Below, one piece after another: positions 1 through 10,021 of a stretch of 64,000 nt of DNA. Made by a program: the position numbers and the translations under genes. The stretch is from positions 9,210,229 through 9,274,228 of the forward strand of contig OW203988.1 of NCBI GenBank assembly GCA_934047225.1, given 5' to 3'. Origin of the DNA: Ypsolopha sequella. Its lineage: Eukaryota > Arthropoda > Insecta > Lepidoptera > Ypsolophidae. The notes under the pieces are model-generated. The model was given only the letters and a program-made list of their open reading frames with translations. It was not told where the DNA came from and made no database searches. Every line of letters starts with the position of its first letter. The first letter of the stretch is position 1.

Positions 1-121
1 ACGCAGCAAGGAAACGAAAAGAAGAAGAGATAGCTCAAAGCCGAAGAGAGAAATCAAAATCACCCTCACCCATACCTAAGGACTTGCAGAAACAACCCAC
101 ACCGCCCGGCCGCCGATATAG
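1..121 (+). CDS. CHERP: CHERP-like splicing factor, partial upstream exon
   Basis: The coding frame starts at base 3 and runs open to a splice donor (ag|gttagtg) after base 121. The peptide is Arg/Lys/Glu/Ser-rich and contains KSKSPSPIPK and TPPGRRYR. The exon continues left of the window, so its start is unknown. It ends in phase 2 and joins the exon at 389 without a break. Assignment to CHERP comes from the downstream G-patch and C-terminal exons; this piece alone would only be called an RS-type spacer. The SURP and CID domains expected at the N-terminus of this family must lie outside the window. Confidence 0.75.
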
Positions 122-388
122 GTTAGTGAAATACAAGACTCAGCTTCCAAAGATTTACCTTTTCGCTCGACCAAAAAAAAAGAAATAAACTCATTTTCCA
201 CCTCAGCGTCTATTCGTTGCCGCTTCGAGCGCGTCAGTTGTTTTTGTGATTGCATTGATATGGTTGTAGTCGCTTTTAATTCGGTAAAATTCGGTTTACG
301 AACTAACACGATGGAACCTCTGAGACTTGACTCGTGTCATTCTGTAACATTTTATTCTCATTGCTGATGGTAATGGTTTGTTTTTCAG

Positions 389-480
389 ATCTAAGAGTAA
401 GAGTCCAGAGAAGAAATCGCCAGCGAAGTCCCGCTCGCGGTCTCCCTCCCCCCGAAGACGCGTCGCCTGGAGACGTGAAA
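389..480 (+). CDS. CHERP: CHERP-like splicing factor, RS exon
   Basis: The exon is bounded by a good acceptor (gtttgtttttcag|at) and donor (gaaa|gtgagt). It enters in phase 2 and leaves in phase 1. It encodes SKSKSPEKKSPAKSRSRSPS followed by PRRRVAWRRE, an RS domain typical of splicing regulators. The following 2.77-kb intron contains the intact mariner copy. Confidence 0.85.
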
Positions 481-930
481 GTGAGTGAAACCCTCAGCCC
501 CAGAGACCAGAACAAGAGAAGATCACCCGTCAACCTGCTCCGTAAACTTAAACTTGACTTTTGTCTGCTGGAAACTCAAGAGATAGTGTTGAAAACTATA
601 TGGGTTGGCGAAACTAAAAAACATAGATAAAACTCGTCCATATGAGCATCTTTTTTATGAGGGCTATGCGGAATTCGCAACTTATTATTATTTATCCTTA
701 TTATCAGAACTTTAGTTCCTATTGCAGTATGACTCAAAAGCTATTGTGGGCCATGTAATGCAGAGCTGATGTTGGTGATCGTAGCTAGTACTCAGGTAGT
801 TACTGTAGGTAGTTCAAGATCGTAGTACACAAGACGCAACTGAGACCACAGACTAGACTAAGATCGTAGCTAGTGGTCGCGCAACGAAGACCGCAAGTGG
901 TACCTTAAAAAAACTTGGTAATCGTAGCTA
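481..930. other. CHERP intron 2, left part
   Basis: No coding signal is seen. A short word close to gatcgtagctagt recurs near 778, 832, 861 and 920, and again near 2455, beyond the mariner. This points to a small simple-repeat array that the mariner interrupted. Confidence 0.4.
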
Positions 931-2225
931 CGAGGGGAGGCTGAAAAGTAATCTACCTAACTATGAAAGAAAAGACGTAACTGGATAGTTTATTTTTATT
1001 TTTCTATATAGTCCCCTGCTAATAAAATGCACTTATTACATTTTTCAAATATTGAATTTAAGCCATTAAAAAAATATATTTTCGGTTTGTCGTCAAAATA
1101 GTCAGAAACCGCTGCCTTCATTTCGTCATCGGTCATAAACCTTCGTCCCCTGAGGTCTTTCTTGAGAAGTCTAAACAGAAAATAGTCACAGGGGGCTAGA
1201 TCTGGACTATAAGGGGGGTGGTCAATGGTTTCGAAGCCATTGTCTTTAATTGCTAGCTTTGTTGTGCGTGCGGTATGCACTGGTGCGTTATCGTGCAAAC
1301 TCAGAATTCCTTTGCTTAGTTTACCTCGCCGTTTTTCTTTTATTGTCTCTCTTAGTTGATATAATAAGTTTGAGTAATAATCAGCATTCATTGTAGTTTT
1401 CTTCGGTAAATAATCTATGAGCAAAATCCCTTCTGTGTCCCAAAAGATTGTAGCCATAAGTTTACCGGCCGATGGGCAGACCTTGAATTTCCGAGGCGGC
1501 TTCTCATCCTTAAATTTCCACTGTAACGACTCTTGCTTACTTTCCGGGTCCCATTGTCGAATCCAAGTCTCATCACATGTTACAATTCTAGAAATTATTT
1601 CTTCCTCTTTCCCTCGACTTATGTCCAAAAACTCTTCGCAACATTTGACACGCCTCTCCATGTCAAATGCAGTCAACATTCTAGGGACCCAACGTACACT
1701 AACCTTGGACATGTTCAAATGCTCATGAATTATTTCATTGACTCGCTCTTTACTGACGCCCACATCTCTAGCTATCTCCCACTGCTTCACTCGTCGGTCC
1801 TCTAATATAATTTTTTTCACCCTGGCTACATTTTCATCGGTGACGGCCGAAACTGGTCTTCCGCTACGAGGATCATCTTCGAGGCTCTCACGACCTAATT
1901 TAAACTGCCTTGACCAAAACTTTATAACAAATTCGGAAGAACACGAACTGCCAAACACACGTAACATACGCTGTCTGATCTCCGAAGGCGTATTCCCTTC
2001 TTTAGTCAAAAACTTAATCACCGCACGCTGCTCGATTTTATCCATTTTCACTTTCTCTACCGACATGTTCGAAACAATTGTAGGAGACAAATAAACGTGA
2101 TGCAATAAACAAATGAATGTAATACATTTTGAAAATAGAATAACAAACGAATATAAATCCATATCAGCCAGCATTATTTTTGTATATATTTCTGACCAAG
2201 GAGATTACATGTCAGCCGCCCTACG
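931..2225 (-). mobile_element. mariner element, full length, copy 1
   Basis: The element is 1295 bp, flanked on both sides by TA (929-930 and 2226-2227), the mariner target-site duplication. Its ends are imperfect inverted repeats: cgaggggaggctgaaaagta on the left and, read inwards from the right, cgtagggcggctgacatgta. Size, target site and the DD34D transposase place it in the mariner family. It sits in CHERP intron 2 in antisense orientation. Confidence 0.92.
996..2066 (-). CDS. mariner transposase, uninterrupted reading frame
   Basis: The product is about 356 aa when started at MSVEKVKMDKIEQ (2066); the frame is also open to 2174, but that extension encodes a hydrophobic tail unlike mariner N-termini. 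Visible parts are an N-terminal helix-turn-helix region (IRQRMLRVFGSS...FWSRQF), a second one (QWEIARDVGVSKERVNEIIH), the linker motif WVPRML, and the catalytic triad VTCDETW, HDNAPVH and YSPDLAPCDYFLF. I count 34 residues between the second and third Asp, the mariner DD34D spacing. There is no stop or frameshift, and the length matches active mariners (about 345 aa). The enzyme cuts and pastes its own element at TA. Confidence 0.9.
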   Translation of the reverse strand: MSVEKVKMDKIEQRAVIKFLTKEGNTPSEIRQRMLRVFGSSCSSEFVIKFWSRQFKLGRESLEDDPRSGRPVSAVTDENVARVKKIILEDRRVKQWEIARDVGVSKERVNEIIHEHLNMSKVSVRWVPRMLTAFDMERRVKCCEEFLDISRGKEEEIISRIVTCDETWIRQWDPESKQESLQWKFKDEKPPRKFKVCPSAGKLMATIFWDTEGILLIDYLPKKTTMNADYYSNLLYQLRETIKEKRRGKLSKGILSLHDNAPVHTARTTKLAIKDNGFETIDHPPYSPDLAPCDYFLFRLLKKDLRGRRFMTDDEMKAAVSDYFDDKPKIYFFNGLNSIFEKCNKCILLAGDYIEK

Positions 2226-2239
2226 TAGAATACTCGGTG

Positions 2240-2411
2240 CGCGTTAGTATGGCGATAGCGGTCATTCACCCCTTTTTTACTTTCGTACTAAAGTAGCGGC
2301 CATATTGGCCCCGCTGCTATAGTACGCTTAGAAAACTGTCTCTTACGCACGTTATGCGGAACGATTAAAGAGGGAGAAGGGGTGAATGACCGCTACCGCC
2401 ATGCTAACGCG
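2240..2411. mobile_element. MITE with 45-bp inverted ends
   Basis: The left end cgcgttagtatggcgatagc is matched by the reverse complement of the right end (cgcgttagcatggcggtagc), and the match continues through gtcattcacccctt. The total is about 172 bp with no coding capacity, lying 15 bp from the mariner. Confidence 0.75.
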
Positions 2412-2702
2412 TACTTACTATAGACGCGCAATTAAGATGCAGGCTAAACTTCGAGATCGTAGCCTTCAGACACGGGCTAGGCCGTTGATTAAACTACGGT
2501 ATCATATCTTTTCAAATCGCAAATAATTTCGTTCTGTTGTTTCTGAAGGAAACTGCCCTTCCCCGGGAAATAAACTATAACCTACGTGCAAATGAAGAGT
2601 CTCACCGACACAACTGAGAATGAATTTTCAAAATCAGTTTAGTAGTCCCAGATATTACCCCCTACATACAAATGAACAAATTTTATCTATATGTAATATT
2701 AG

Positions 2703-2888
2703 TGTACAAAAATTTCATTTTGGTCATCATCACATCAGTCATCACAATCATACCTCGAACTTGAGTTCGACATGAACATTGAAACCTCAAACTGGAGCTC
2801 CCTCCTGGCGGGTAAGAGTTCAGGACCGAAATTTGCCGAATACTGCATCGACGTCATGAAAGCAGTGGCACAAACTAACAAGACGTAA
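2703..2888 (+). other. Short open frame of protein-like composition, unidentified
   Basis: The frame is open from 2703 to a TAA at 2886-2888. It includes QSYLELEFDMNIETSNWSS and LLAGKSSGPKFAEYCIDVMK; with the ATG at 2772 it would be 38 aa. Base composition is richer in GC than the flanks. It lies in CHERP intron 2 on the sense strand. It could be an alternative terminal exon, a retrotransposon remnant or chance; I do not recognise it. Confidence 0.25.
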
Positions 2889-2929
2889 AGCAGCGGGCAG
2901 TGCCCCAGGAAAGAAAATAAATACATATT

Positions 2930-3130
2930 TCTATATACGTTAATAAATAAAAATAAATAAATAAAAAAAAATTAATTGATTAATTATAATAACAGTAAAA
3001 ATTTTATTAAAGATAAACAAATACATGTAATATAATATTCAATAAAAATTTAATTAACATAATAAACGATGTAAAAGTATAATGATGCAAATAAATATAA
3101 TAATAAATATATTTAAAAAAAGAACAAGGT
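2930..3130. repeat. AT-rich low-complexity stretch
   Basis: Runs of A and T with taaata/aataaa units. No coding signal is seen. It lies just upstream of the RS exon of CHERP. Confidence 0.6.
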
Positions 3131-3248
3131 CCCTGAAAAATTCAAATCGAGGGAAACTGGATAAAAAAAAAAATTCACTATCATACCTGCGTGCACTTAG
3201 GTTCAGTTTTCAACTTGGTATAGCAACTCTCTTAAATCTGTTCTCTAG

Positions 3249-3381
3249 GTCGCCGAAGATCTCGGTCGAGGTCTAGGTCGAGGTCTCGCAGTCGGTCTCG
3301 AGAGCGCGAGAGGCATCGCTCTCACTCGCCACGATCGCGACGCGTTGAAAAATCTCGGTCACCCACTCCGCCTAGTTTTGT
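3249..3381 (+). CDS. CHERP: CHERP-like splicing factor, RS-dipeptide exon
   Basis: Acceptor ttctctag|gt and donor tttgt|gtaagt frame 133 nt that enter in phase 1 and leave in phase 2. The peptide is a run of RS dipeptides, then ERERHRSHSPRSRRVEKSRS and PTPPSF. In the CHERP family an SPTPPS segment lies between the RS region and the G-patch, and the order is the same here. The RS tract is also a candidate nuclear-speckle targeting signal. The next intron (3382-11539, 8.2 kb) is filled with transposons. Confidence 0.9.
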
Positions 3382-3423
3382 GTAAGTATTATTTTATATG
3401 TCAATATTTTTTTTTTATTATGA

Positions 3424-3519
3424 GCCAACACCAATACCACCACAACTGCCTTTATTATAATAATAAGTAGTTCAGTTACTATCTATAATAAAGGCAGTTG
3501 TGGTGGTGTTGGTGTTGGC
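3424..3519. repeat. Perfect-arm hairpin
   Basis: The arm gccaacaccaataccaccac...gcctttatta is repeated inverted (taataaaggc...gtggtggtgttggtgttggc), with a loop of about 30 nt. It is a candidate foldback MITE or hairpin RNA in CHERP intron 3. Confidence 0.65.
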
Positions 3520-3706
3520 GAAGAATGGAAATAATAAGTTGGAAAAGAAGAGCAATGAAGAGGTCCTGGAGATTGTAAACGAAAAGCGAGTTTTGAAGAA
3601 GACCATAGTTACTCGTAATAGAAGGGGAAAGATGTTGAGACATCTGATACGACACTACAATTTTATTAAAAACATCAAAAGGAAAGAAAGAGACCGGGAA
3701 CTCTGA
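3500..3706 (+). pseudogene. RTE-type reverse transcriptase C-terminal scrap
   Basis: The frame contains RVLKKTIVTRNRRGKMLRHL and IRHYNFIKNI, resembling the (R)RGKxxGHLIRHDxFxKxI segment near the C-terminus of RTE-type endonuclease/reverse transcriptases. About 69 codons survive. It is part of repeat DNA overlapping the hairpin at 3424-3519 and is not a host gene. Confidence 0.45.
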
Positions 3707-3709
3707 ACC

Positions 3710-4750
3710 TGAACCGGGAATCAGAGCTCCTCACATCCAGATTTACTTTTCTTTCTGCGTTTCTATACTGCAATTATATAATGTTAATTTATATCTCCTT
3801 GCGATGGATAAATCGCCAAGTGTTCAAACATAGAAATTTATTTCTGTCATAGTTTTAATATGAGTAAAAGTTACACGAATATAAAAAAGGCAATAGTTAA
3901 CTGCTTACCAAATGGTATGCTAAAACGTTACCTCTATAAAGTTACTTATTTATATAGCCAAATTCATACTGTAGATTCGGTAAGTGGTCAGGATTACATT
4001 TAAATTACATTTCAGGTTTGAATTAATGTAGAAATGAAACTTTGCTCTGTTCTGTTTTGAATAAGTTTCAATCCTATAATAGCGCGATTCAAGTTTTTTT
4101 GCAATTCACCGGTAGCTTCTTTTCTATTACCTCTTAAACGTTCAACTATTTCAACTGTCTTCGTTTTTATGAAACAGTGCACGTCGTATACCATTTCCCT
4201 TGCTTGTCTAGTCAAAAAGCTGTTTTGTGGCATCTTGAACTAAATTGCAGATCACAAAACGCTCTACTAAAATATTTGTGTGCGCGACTGTACCCAAGAG
4301 CCCAGCGGCGCGTTCATAGACTAGGGGTCGCGACACGGGTTCTATTGCCATCTTTGTCGCACGCGTTGAAAATTGTATACGCTATCCTGCTGTCAGGGTT
4401 GGAACCTGACGAAAGTGTTAATTAATGAACGGGGGTCAGAGACGCGCGGTAACAGCGCGGGAAACAGTGTGCGACTAACAAACCAATCACAGCGCCCCCC
4501 TTCTGTCCTCGTCCCAATAAATGATTTCTGCGCATTCCCCCACCACCTATGCTCGTACCTTAAAAACCGTGCCGATGCCTGTACAGACGTGTCGAGAACT
4601 CTAGATTCTCACTGTTTTTGAGGGGAATTTCAAGTATATGCAGAACAAAGAGGAGAATGAGACTAAAAAGGGGATTGAGACTAAAAAGGGGATTTTGAGG
4701 GAATTCACTAATCTGGTCTCGACCCATTCACAAATAATAAACGCAATCCG
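3710..4750. other. Intron sequence, no identified gene
   Basis: A minus-strand open frame at 4233-4012 begins MPQNSFLTRQAREMVYDVHC. That opening resembles insect transposon-associated proteins, but the frame is short and I cannot name it. The stretch 4260-4620 is relatively GC-rich, with a word (tatcctgctgtcag) that recurs near 19567. No other signal was found. Confidence 0.3.
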
Positions 4751-4752
4751 AG

Positions 4753-5153
4753 AAATGGCCGCTCGCTGTAATGTTTCCAGCGTTGCATGATTATTACAAT
4801 CTCCAGACTGTTGACGATGAATGGCGAGAACACGCTGTACTTGATCATAAACGCTACGACTTGCATCCTTCAGATCAGATGACGCTGAAGAGTATTAGCT
4901 TAAAGTTTTCCATTTAAAAAATGTACTCGGCCAAAGTTTGTTTCTAAATTTAAACACGTTTTCAGTGTATTCTTTCTCAAATGCCTCTGTTGAACGCGTG
5001 TTTAGTTCACTTAAAAATAATAAGATCGAACACAGAAATGAACTTAGAACCGACACGATTGTTGCTACCATGCAAACAAAATATTACATAAAAGAATGTG
5101 TAAAATTTGGGCCAACAAAAAATATGCTTAAGACGAACCTGCATAAAAAATAA
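4753..5153 (+). pseudogene. hAT transposase C-terminal remnant
   Basis: Two pieces are visible. At 4768-4910 one frame reads YYNLQTVDDEWREHAVLDHK. At 4965-5153 another reads FSNASVERVFSSLKNNKIEH then RNELRTDTIVATMQTKYYIK. The second matches the hAT C-terminal dimerisation motif (SNAxVERxFSxLKxIKxxxRN). Between the pieces sequence is missing, so it is a deleted fossil. The 602-bp TIR element at 5331 lies close by, but its ends do not enclose this fragment. Confidence 0.7.
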
Positions 5154-5330
5154 GTGTAATAAAGTTTAAATAAAGAGTATTAAACTAAGAAAAATAAATT
5201 GATCTACTTGATTATAATAAAAAACACTGTATGCAAGGCGAGACTTATTGCTAATAACAATATCTTCCAGGCAAACTTAGGGGGAAAGAAAGATATATTA
5301 ATGGAATTAAGCGAGGGTAGTGTAAATGAT

Positions 5331-5932
5331 ACAGTGCGCGCCAATCTTTTAGTCGCCTCTGAAGATAGCCGCAAGAGGCGACGCAATAGCCATTTACGGT
5401 GTCAGGGGGACGTTACAGGAGCGAGGGCGCGGAGCAAACCGTGCGTGCCGCACCACACCCCCCGCTCGCCATTTAGCAGGTGTCAACACTATGCGTTAGT
5501 GTTAGTGCTACTTCCGTACACTACACGTGCGCGTTGCATGAAAAGTACCTTCGAGGAAAAAATTCTATAATTCGTTATGTTTATCGTTGAATCTATAGTT
5601 TATTGTTTTTGTTTCCTTTATTTGTTGTTTTGTTAATTTAGTTTGTTAAAGTTTATTGTTGTTGTTATGCCTCGCGGACGTTATAGCGTTTTAAGTCGAC
5701 AGTGTAGGAAAATGATGTTTACATTAATGCGTTTTATTTATATAGTTAAGATTGCACTAAAATAATGAATAAATAATCAAATAAATAGGTACAACAAGTA
5801 CACCTTCCCACTTATATTATACTCCCACTTTACACTTTCCAAGTTGATAATATTATTGTTTCCTTAACTGTACCTGCGCAAGCTTGCACTCGTAACTCAT
5901 TCAGAGGCGACTAAAAGATTGGCGCGCACTGT
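5331..5932. mobile_element. Non-autonomous TIR element, 602 bp
   Basis: The left terminus acagtgcgcgccaatctttt continues agtcgcctctga, and the right terminus is its exact reverse complement over 32 bp. Flanks aaatgat and aattgat are a possible degenerate 7-bp target duplication, which would suit the hAT group, but this is inference. The interior has a GC-rich segment near 5400-5480. A 125-bp relative with the same terminus pattern lies at 48270-48394. Confidence 0.8.
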
Positions 5933-6360
5933 AATTGATAATAAATAATGATAGGAAACAAAATGCAACTTTTTATTTAAATATTTACAACAAATACTTA
6001 TACCAAATTGTTTTACCATAGCCATATTTAATAAAATGTACTATACGGGATATTTAAATGAGGTTTTACTTTGAGGGGTATTCCGTGTGGAGAAAGTGCT
6101 TTACCGTAATCTTAAATAAGCAGTAAATGAGTCATTGTAGAAGCCAGTTTTTGCTGCTGGAAGTGCCAAAGTTCTACTATTACACAAACGTATGTCTCTA
6201 CCGTGATCGGATAAAATGAGAATCGTTCCCGCAAATAGACGAGAAAGGAGGGGTTCTAAAAAAAAAATCTAAATTCGTAGCGGGGGCGATAAGTCCTGCA
6301 CTGATTCTCGGTAATCGTGAATATTGTGCACTTCCCCCCGGTCAGTCAGCCCAGCCAGGA
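5933..6360. other. Intron sequence, nothing recognised
   Basis: AT-rich, with no open frame or repeat boundary that I can support between the TIR element and the retrotransposon. Confidence 0.5.
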
Positions 6361-6367
6361 CAGCTCC

Positions 6368-7120
6368 TTAAAGTAGAGCCGAACAGCTTCGGCATTCTGA
6401 CTCATAAACTGGTCCAGTGAAGGGAAGTTGGAGCTCGTCGCAATCCCTGCTTTTCGTCTTTATGTCTTCGGTTGCGGAGCAGTGGAGTAGCACATGTTCC
6501 ACTGACTCGTCCTCTAGAAGGCACCCTCTGCATAGAGGGCTTTCGGTGCCACCTGTGGTGAAAAGGTGCTTGTTTAGGTTGCAGTGTCCAGTTATGATAC
6601 CTACCATGTCACGTAGGTCGGACCGTTTTAGTTTTAATAAGTATCTTGTTACCTTACCATTCGACTGCGGTATCATTAGTTTTGACAGCCGGCAGTCGTT
6701 TCGTTCTGTCCATGTTTTGTAGTTCACCCCTGATTGCTTCTGCCGATGGTCGACACAGATTAGTACCTTGTGTCGTTATTCCCATATGGGATGCTAGTTT
6801 AGCCAGAGAGTCTGCTTGTTCGTTACCTTCAATTCCGTTGTGCGCTCTAGTCCAGTATAGTTTGACTTTGCACATGGTCGACAGGTTTTGCAGTTCCGCA
6901 TGACGGTCTGCAATGATTTTAGATCTACTTACAGGTTTGCTGAGCGCTGATAGTATGGCCGCACTGTCTGTAGTTATTGTGACCTGTATGTCGCAGGGCC
7001 TGCTAGTACAAATCGCAGTCGCTGCCCTGGCCGCTAGGAGTATACCTGCCAGCTCTGTTTGGAATACCGTTGTTGTGGCGTTGAGTGGAACTGCTTTACT
7101 GAAGCAGGGGTTATTCAGGA
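6368..7120 (-). pseudogene. Retrotransposon RNase H plus Cys/His knuckle, 5' truncated
   Basis: The minus-strand frame gives AVPLNATTTVFQTELAGILL, TTDSAAILSALSKP and YWTRAHNGIEGNEQADSLAK. These carry the second (E), third (D) and fourth (D) catalytic residues of RNase HI. The first catalytic Asp, expected just upstream, is lost at the junction with the reverse transcriptase tail. A frameshifted continuation (6727-6368) holds SPLCRGCLLEDESVEHVLLH followed by C, the C-x2-C-x(n)-H-x4-C knuckle found after RNase H in several clades. Confidence 0.85.
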
Positions 7121-7124
7121 CACC

Positions 7125-7770
7125 GTTAAGAAGAGAAAGTATGTGAGCGTTTCTGCGAAGACGAATGGGAAGCCAATCTAACTGCAAATGAAACGGAGAC
7201 GGAGAGAAAAAGTTAAACAAATACAGAAATTTTGGAGACATTCAAATTTATTGAGAAGCTCCTCAGTGAGGTCCAGACGACAAGAGTCCACATAATCTAA
7301 AATGGGAAGAAGAAAAGATTGCGCTAGCATTATTTTGGTTTTGCTTGACAGAAAGCTTTGCAGACGCTTCAGTGCATGAAAAAAGTACCATACATCTTTC
7401 TGCTGAGAGATTCCACATGAGGAGCCCATGATAATGTTTTGTCAAAAGTCACTCCCAAGTTTTTTACATTATCAGTATACGATATGACAGTGTTACTAAA
7501 AATAACCTTAGAGACACGGTCATATCCACCTTAGCTAACATTCTTGAGCTACCAATAATGAGAGCTTGTGACTTGCCTGGGTTTATTAGAAGACCGAAAG
7601 TCTTTGCCCATTCGGCTAGTTTGTTTAAATCTTTATTCAAAGACTCAACTGCTTCATTCAGCCTCTCTACTGGCGCATGAATATACAGTTGCAGGTCATC
7701 AGCGTAGAAGTGGTAGTGAGAAGATAACTGTTTGGCAAGGATGTTGATGAATATCGGAAAAAGTAAACGG
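7125..7770 (-). pseudogene. Reverse transcriptase fragment, YADD and thumb
   Basis: The minus-strand frames give LLFPIFINILAKQLSSHYHF then YADDLQLYIHAPVERLNEA, so the catalytic YADD is present. Next come KTKIMLAQSFLLPILDYVDS (7430-7178) and QLDWLPIRLRRNAHILSLLN (7195-7130). The last motif is the C-terminal tail of Jockey/CR1-like elements, which normally lack RNase H. Frameshifts separate the pieces. Confidence 0.8.
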
Positions 7771-7773
7771 AGA

Positions 7774-8268
7774 TTATTTTCTTATCCCTTGGTTAAAGTA
7801 GATGTAAGTCATATATTGTATAGTGTAAGTTTTATGTTGAAAAAAAAAGACATGATCTTGCTAAGTTTCTTGCCCTTCTTCTTAGCAAGACTAATCGAAT
7901 GGGCGGAGGTAGGCATGTATTTATATATGTAACCTATTACTATGTAGTATATAGGATGGGATTTGATCGGCCGCCGGCTGCCTGGATTCGCGCTGGGGGC
8001 TCGGTTGATGATCATTGAACCTTGTTCCTGGTCCCTGGCCGGGTCTCCGGTATGGGTTCGGGCGGTTGATTGGATTTTACCTTGTATAATATATATTTTA
8101 CCTATCATTTTAATCGTATATATATTGCTACATAAATTAAATAAACCTTTAATTTAGTTCATGTACATTTATTATTTTATTACATTTATTTTTTTATTAG
8201 ATTAAATTTGACGTGTAAAAAGTGTATATATCTAAACCTGCTTTGCAAATAAACTATTTGAATTTTTA
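7774..8268 (+). repeat. 490-bp dispersed repeat, copy 1
   Basis: Almost the whole segment is repeated in inverted orientation at 62221-62706. It contains a GC-richer core (cttgttcctggtccctggcc) and ends aaataaactatttgaat, with a polyadenylation-like AATAAA. It interrupts the retrotransposon between GVPQ and LLF. It may be a 5'-truncated retroelement or a SINE; the class is unresolved. Confidence 0.7.
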
Positions 8269-8269
8269 A

Positions 8270-8481
8270 TTTTGGAGACCTGTGGTACACCGGTCGTTAA
8301 TGAACACCAATCTGAGGTTACATCGTTGACTTTTACGCAGTGGCGACCGCGAAGATATGATTCAAACTAGGAGATGACGACTGGAGAAATCTTAAGGGTG
8401 CGTAACGCCTCAGTAGGTCAAAGTTTACAGAGTTGAAGGCATTGCTAAAATCGAGCAATGTAAGAAGAAGATGTTTGTCCA
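8270..8481 (-). pseudogene. Reverse transcriptase fragment, motif A region
   Basis: The minus-strand translation gives MDKHLLLTLLDFSNAFNSVN, with the catalytic Asp of motif A in LLDFSNAFNSVN. After a frame break it gives CVKVNDVTSDWCSLTTGVPQ, the conserved segment before motif B. The frame is cut by the 490-bp repeat at GVPQ. Confidence 0.8.
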
Positions 8482-8554
8482 TACGAGGGGAGGCTGAAAA
8501 GTAATCTACCTAACTATGAAAGAAAAGACGTAACTGGATAGTTTATTTTTATTT

Positions 8555-9868
8555 TTATATATAGTCCCCTGCTAGTAAAATGCACTTATTAAATTTTTCA
8601 AATATTGAATTTAAGCCATTAAAAAAAAAAAAAATCGGTTTGTCGTCAAAATAGTCAGAAACCGCTGCCTTCATTTCGTCATCGGTCATAAACCTTCGTC
8701 CCCTGAGGTCTTTCTTGAGAAGTCTAAACAAAAAATAGTCACAGGGGGCTAGATCTGGACTATAAGGGGGGTGGTCAATGGTTTCGAAGCCATTGTCTTT
8801 AATTGCTAGCTTTGTTGTGCGTGCGGTATGCACTGGTGCGTTATCGTGCAAAATCAGAATGCCTTTACTTAGTTTACCTAGCCGTTTTTCTGTTATTGTC
8901 TCTCTTAGTTGATATAATAAGTTTGAGTAATAATCAGCATTCATTGTAGTATTCTTCGGTAAATAATCTATGAGCAAAATCCCTTCTGTGTCCCAAAAGA
9001 TTGTAACCATAAGTTCAATGGTTTCGAAGCCATTGTCTTTAATTGCTAGCTTTGTTGTGCGTGCGGTATGCACTGGTGCGTTATCGTGCAAAATCAGAAT
9101 GCCTTTACTTAGTTTACCTAGCCGTTTTTCTGTTATTGTCTCTCTTAGTTGATATAATAAGTTTGAGTAATAATCAGCATTCATTGTAGTATTCTTCGGT
9201 AAATAATCTATGAGCAAAATCCCTTCTGTGTCCCAAAAGATTGTAACCATAAGTTTACCGGCCCATGGATAGACCTTGAATTTCCGAGGCGGCTTCTCAT
9301 CCTTAAATTTCCACTGTAACGACTCTTGCTTACTTTCCGGGTCCCATTGTCGAATCCAAGTCTCATCACATGTTACAATTCTAGAAATTATTTCTTCCTC
9401 TTTCCCTCGACTCATGTCCAAAAACTCTTCGCAACATTTGACACGCCTCTCCATGTCAAATGCAGTCAAAATTCTAGGGACCCAACGTGCACTAACCTTG
9501 GACATGTTCAAATGCTCATGAATTATTTCATTGACTCGCTCTTTACTGACGCCCACATCTCTAGCTATCTCCCACTGCTTCACTCGTCGGTCCTCTAATA
9601 TAATTTTTTTTCACCCTGGCTACATTTTCATCGATGACGGCCGAAACTGGTCTTCCGCTACGAGGATCATCTTCGAGGCTCTCACGACCTAATTTAAACT
9701 GCCTTGACCAAAACTTTATAACAAATTCGGAAGAACACGAACTGCCAAACACACGTAACATACGCTGTCTGATCTCCGAAGGCGTATTCCCTTCTTTAGT
9801 CAAAAACTTAATCACCGCACGCTGCTCGATTTTATCCATTTTCACTTTTTCTACCGACATGTTCGAAA
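8555..9868 (-). pseudogene. mariner transposase, frameshifted and duplicated
   Basis: From the equivalent of the copy-1 start the frame runs to about 9604, where the T run ahead of caccctgg has eight Ts instead of seven; this shifts VKKIILEDRR into nonsense. The remaining frame (9583-8555) has all catalytic motifs, with 80 residues (LMVTIFWDTEG...NGFETI, containing HDNAPVH) present twice in frame. The enzyme should be inactive. Confidence 0.9.
8776..9255. repeat. 240-bp tandem duplication inside mariner copy 2
   Basis: Bases 8776-9015 and 9016-9255 are essentially identical direct repeats beginning caatggtttcgaagccattg. Copy 1 has the segment once. The length is a multiple of three, so the frame is kept. 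Confidence 0.95.
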
Positions 9869-10021
9869 CAATTGTAGGAGACAAATAAACGTGATGCAAT
9901 AAACAAATGAATGTAATACATTTTGAAAATAGAATAACAAACGAATATAAATCCATACCAGCCAGCATTATTTTTTTATTTATTTCTGACCAAGGAGATT
10001 ACATGTCAGCCGCCCTACGTA

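Larger units (their letters stand above)
8484..10019 (-). mobile_element. mariner copy 2, rearranged
   Basis: Same family and same termini as copy 1, again flanked by TA (8482-8483 and 10020-10021). Length is 1536 bp, longer than copy 1 by one 240-bp tandem duplication. Apart from that it is nearly identical to copy 1. It lies inside the retrotransposon described at 6368-10330. Confidence 0.92.

Noticed and set aside
2067..2174. N-terminal extension of mariner transposase (MLADMDLYSFVILF...)
   Set aside because: The extension is hydrophobic and unlike mariner N-termini; MSVEKVKMDK gives the usual length.
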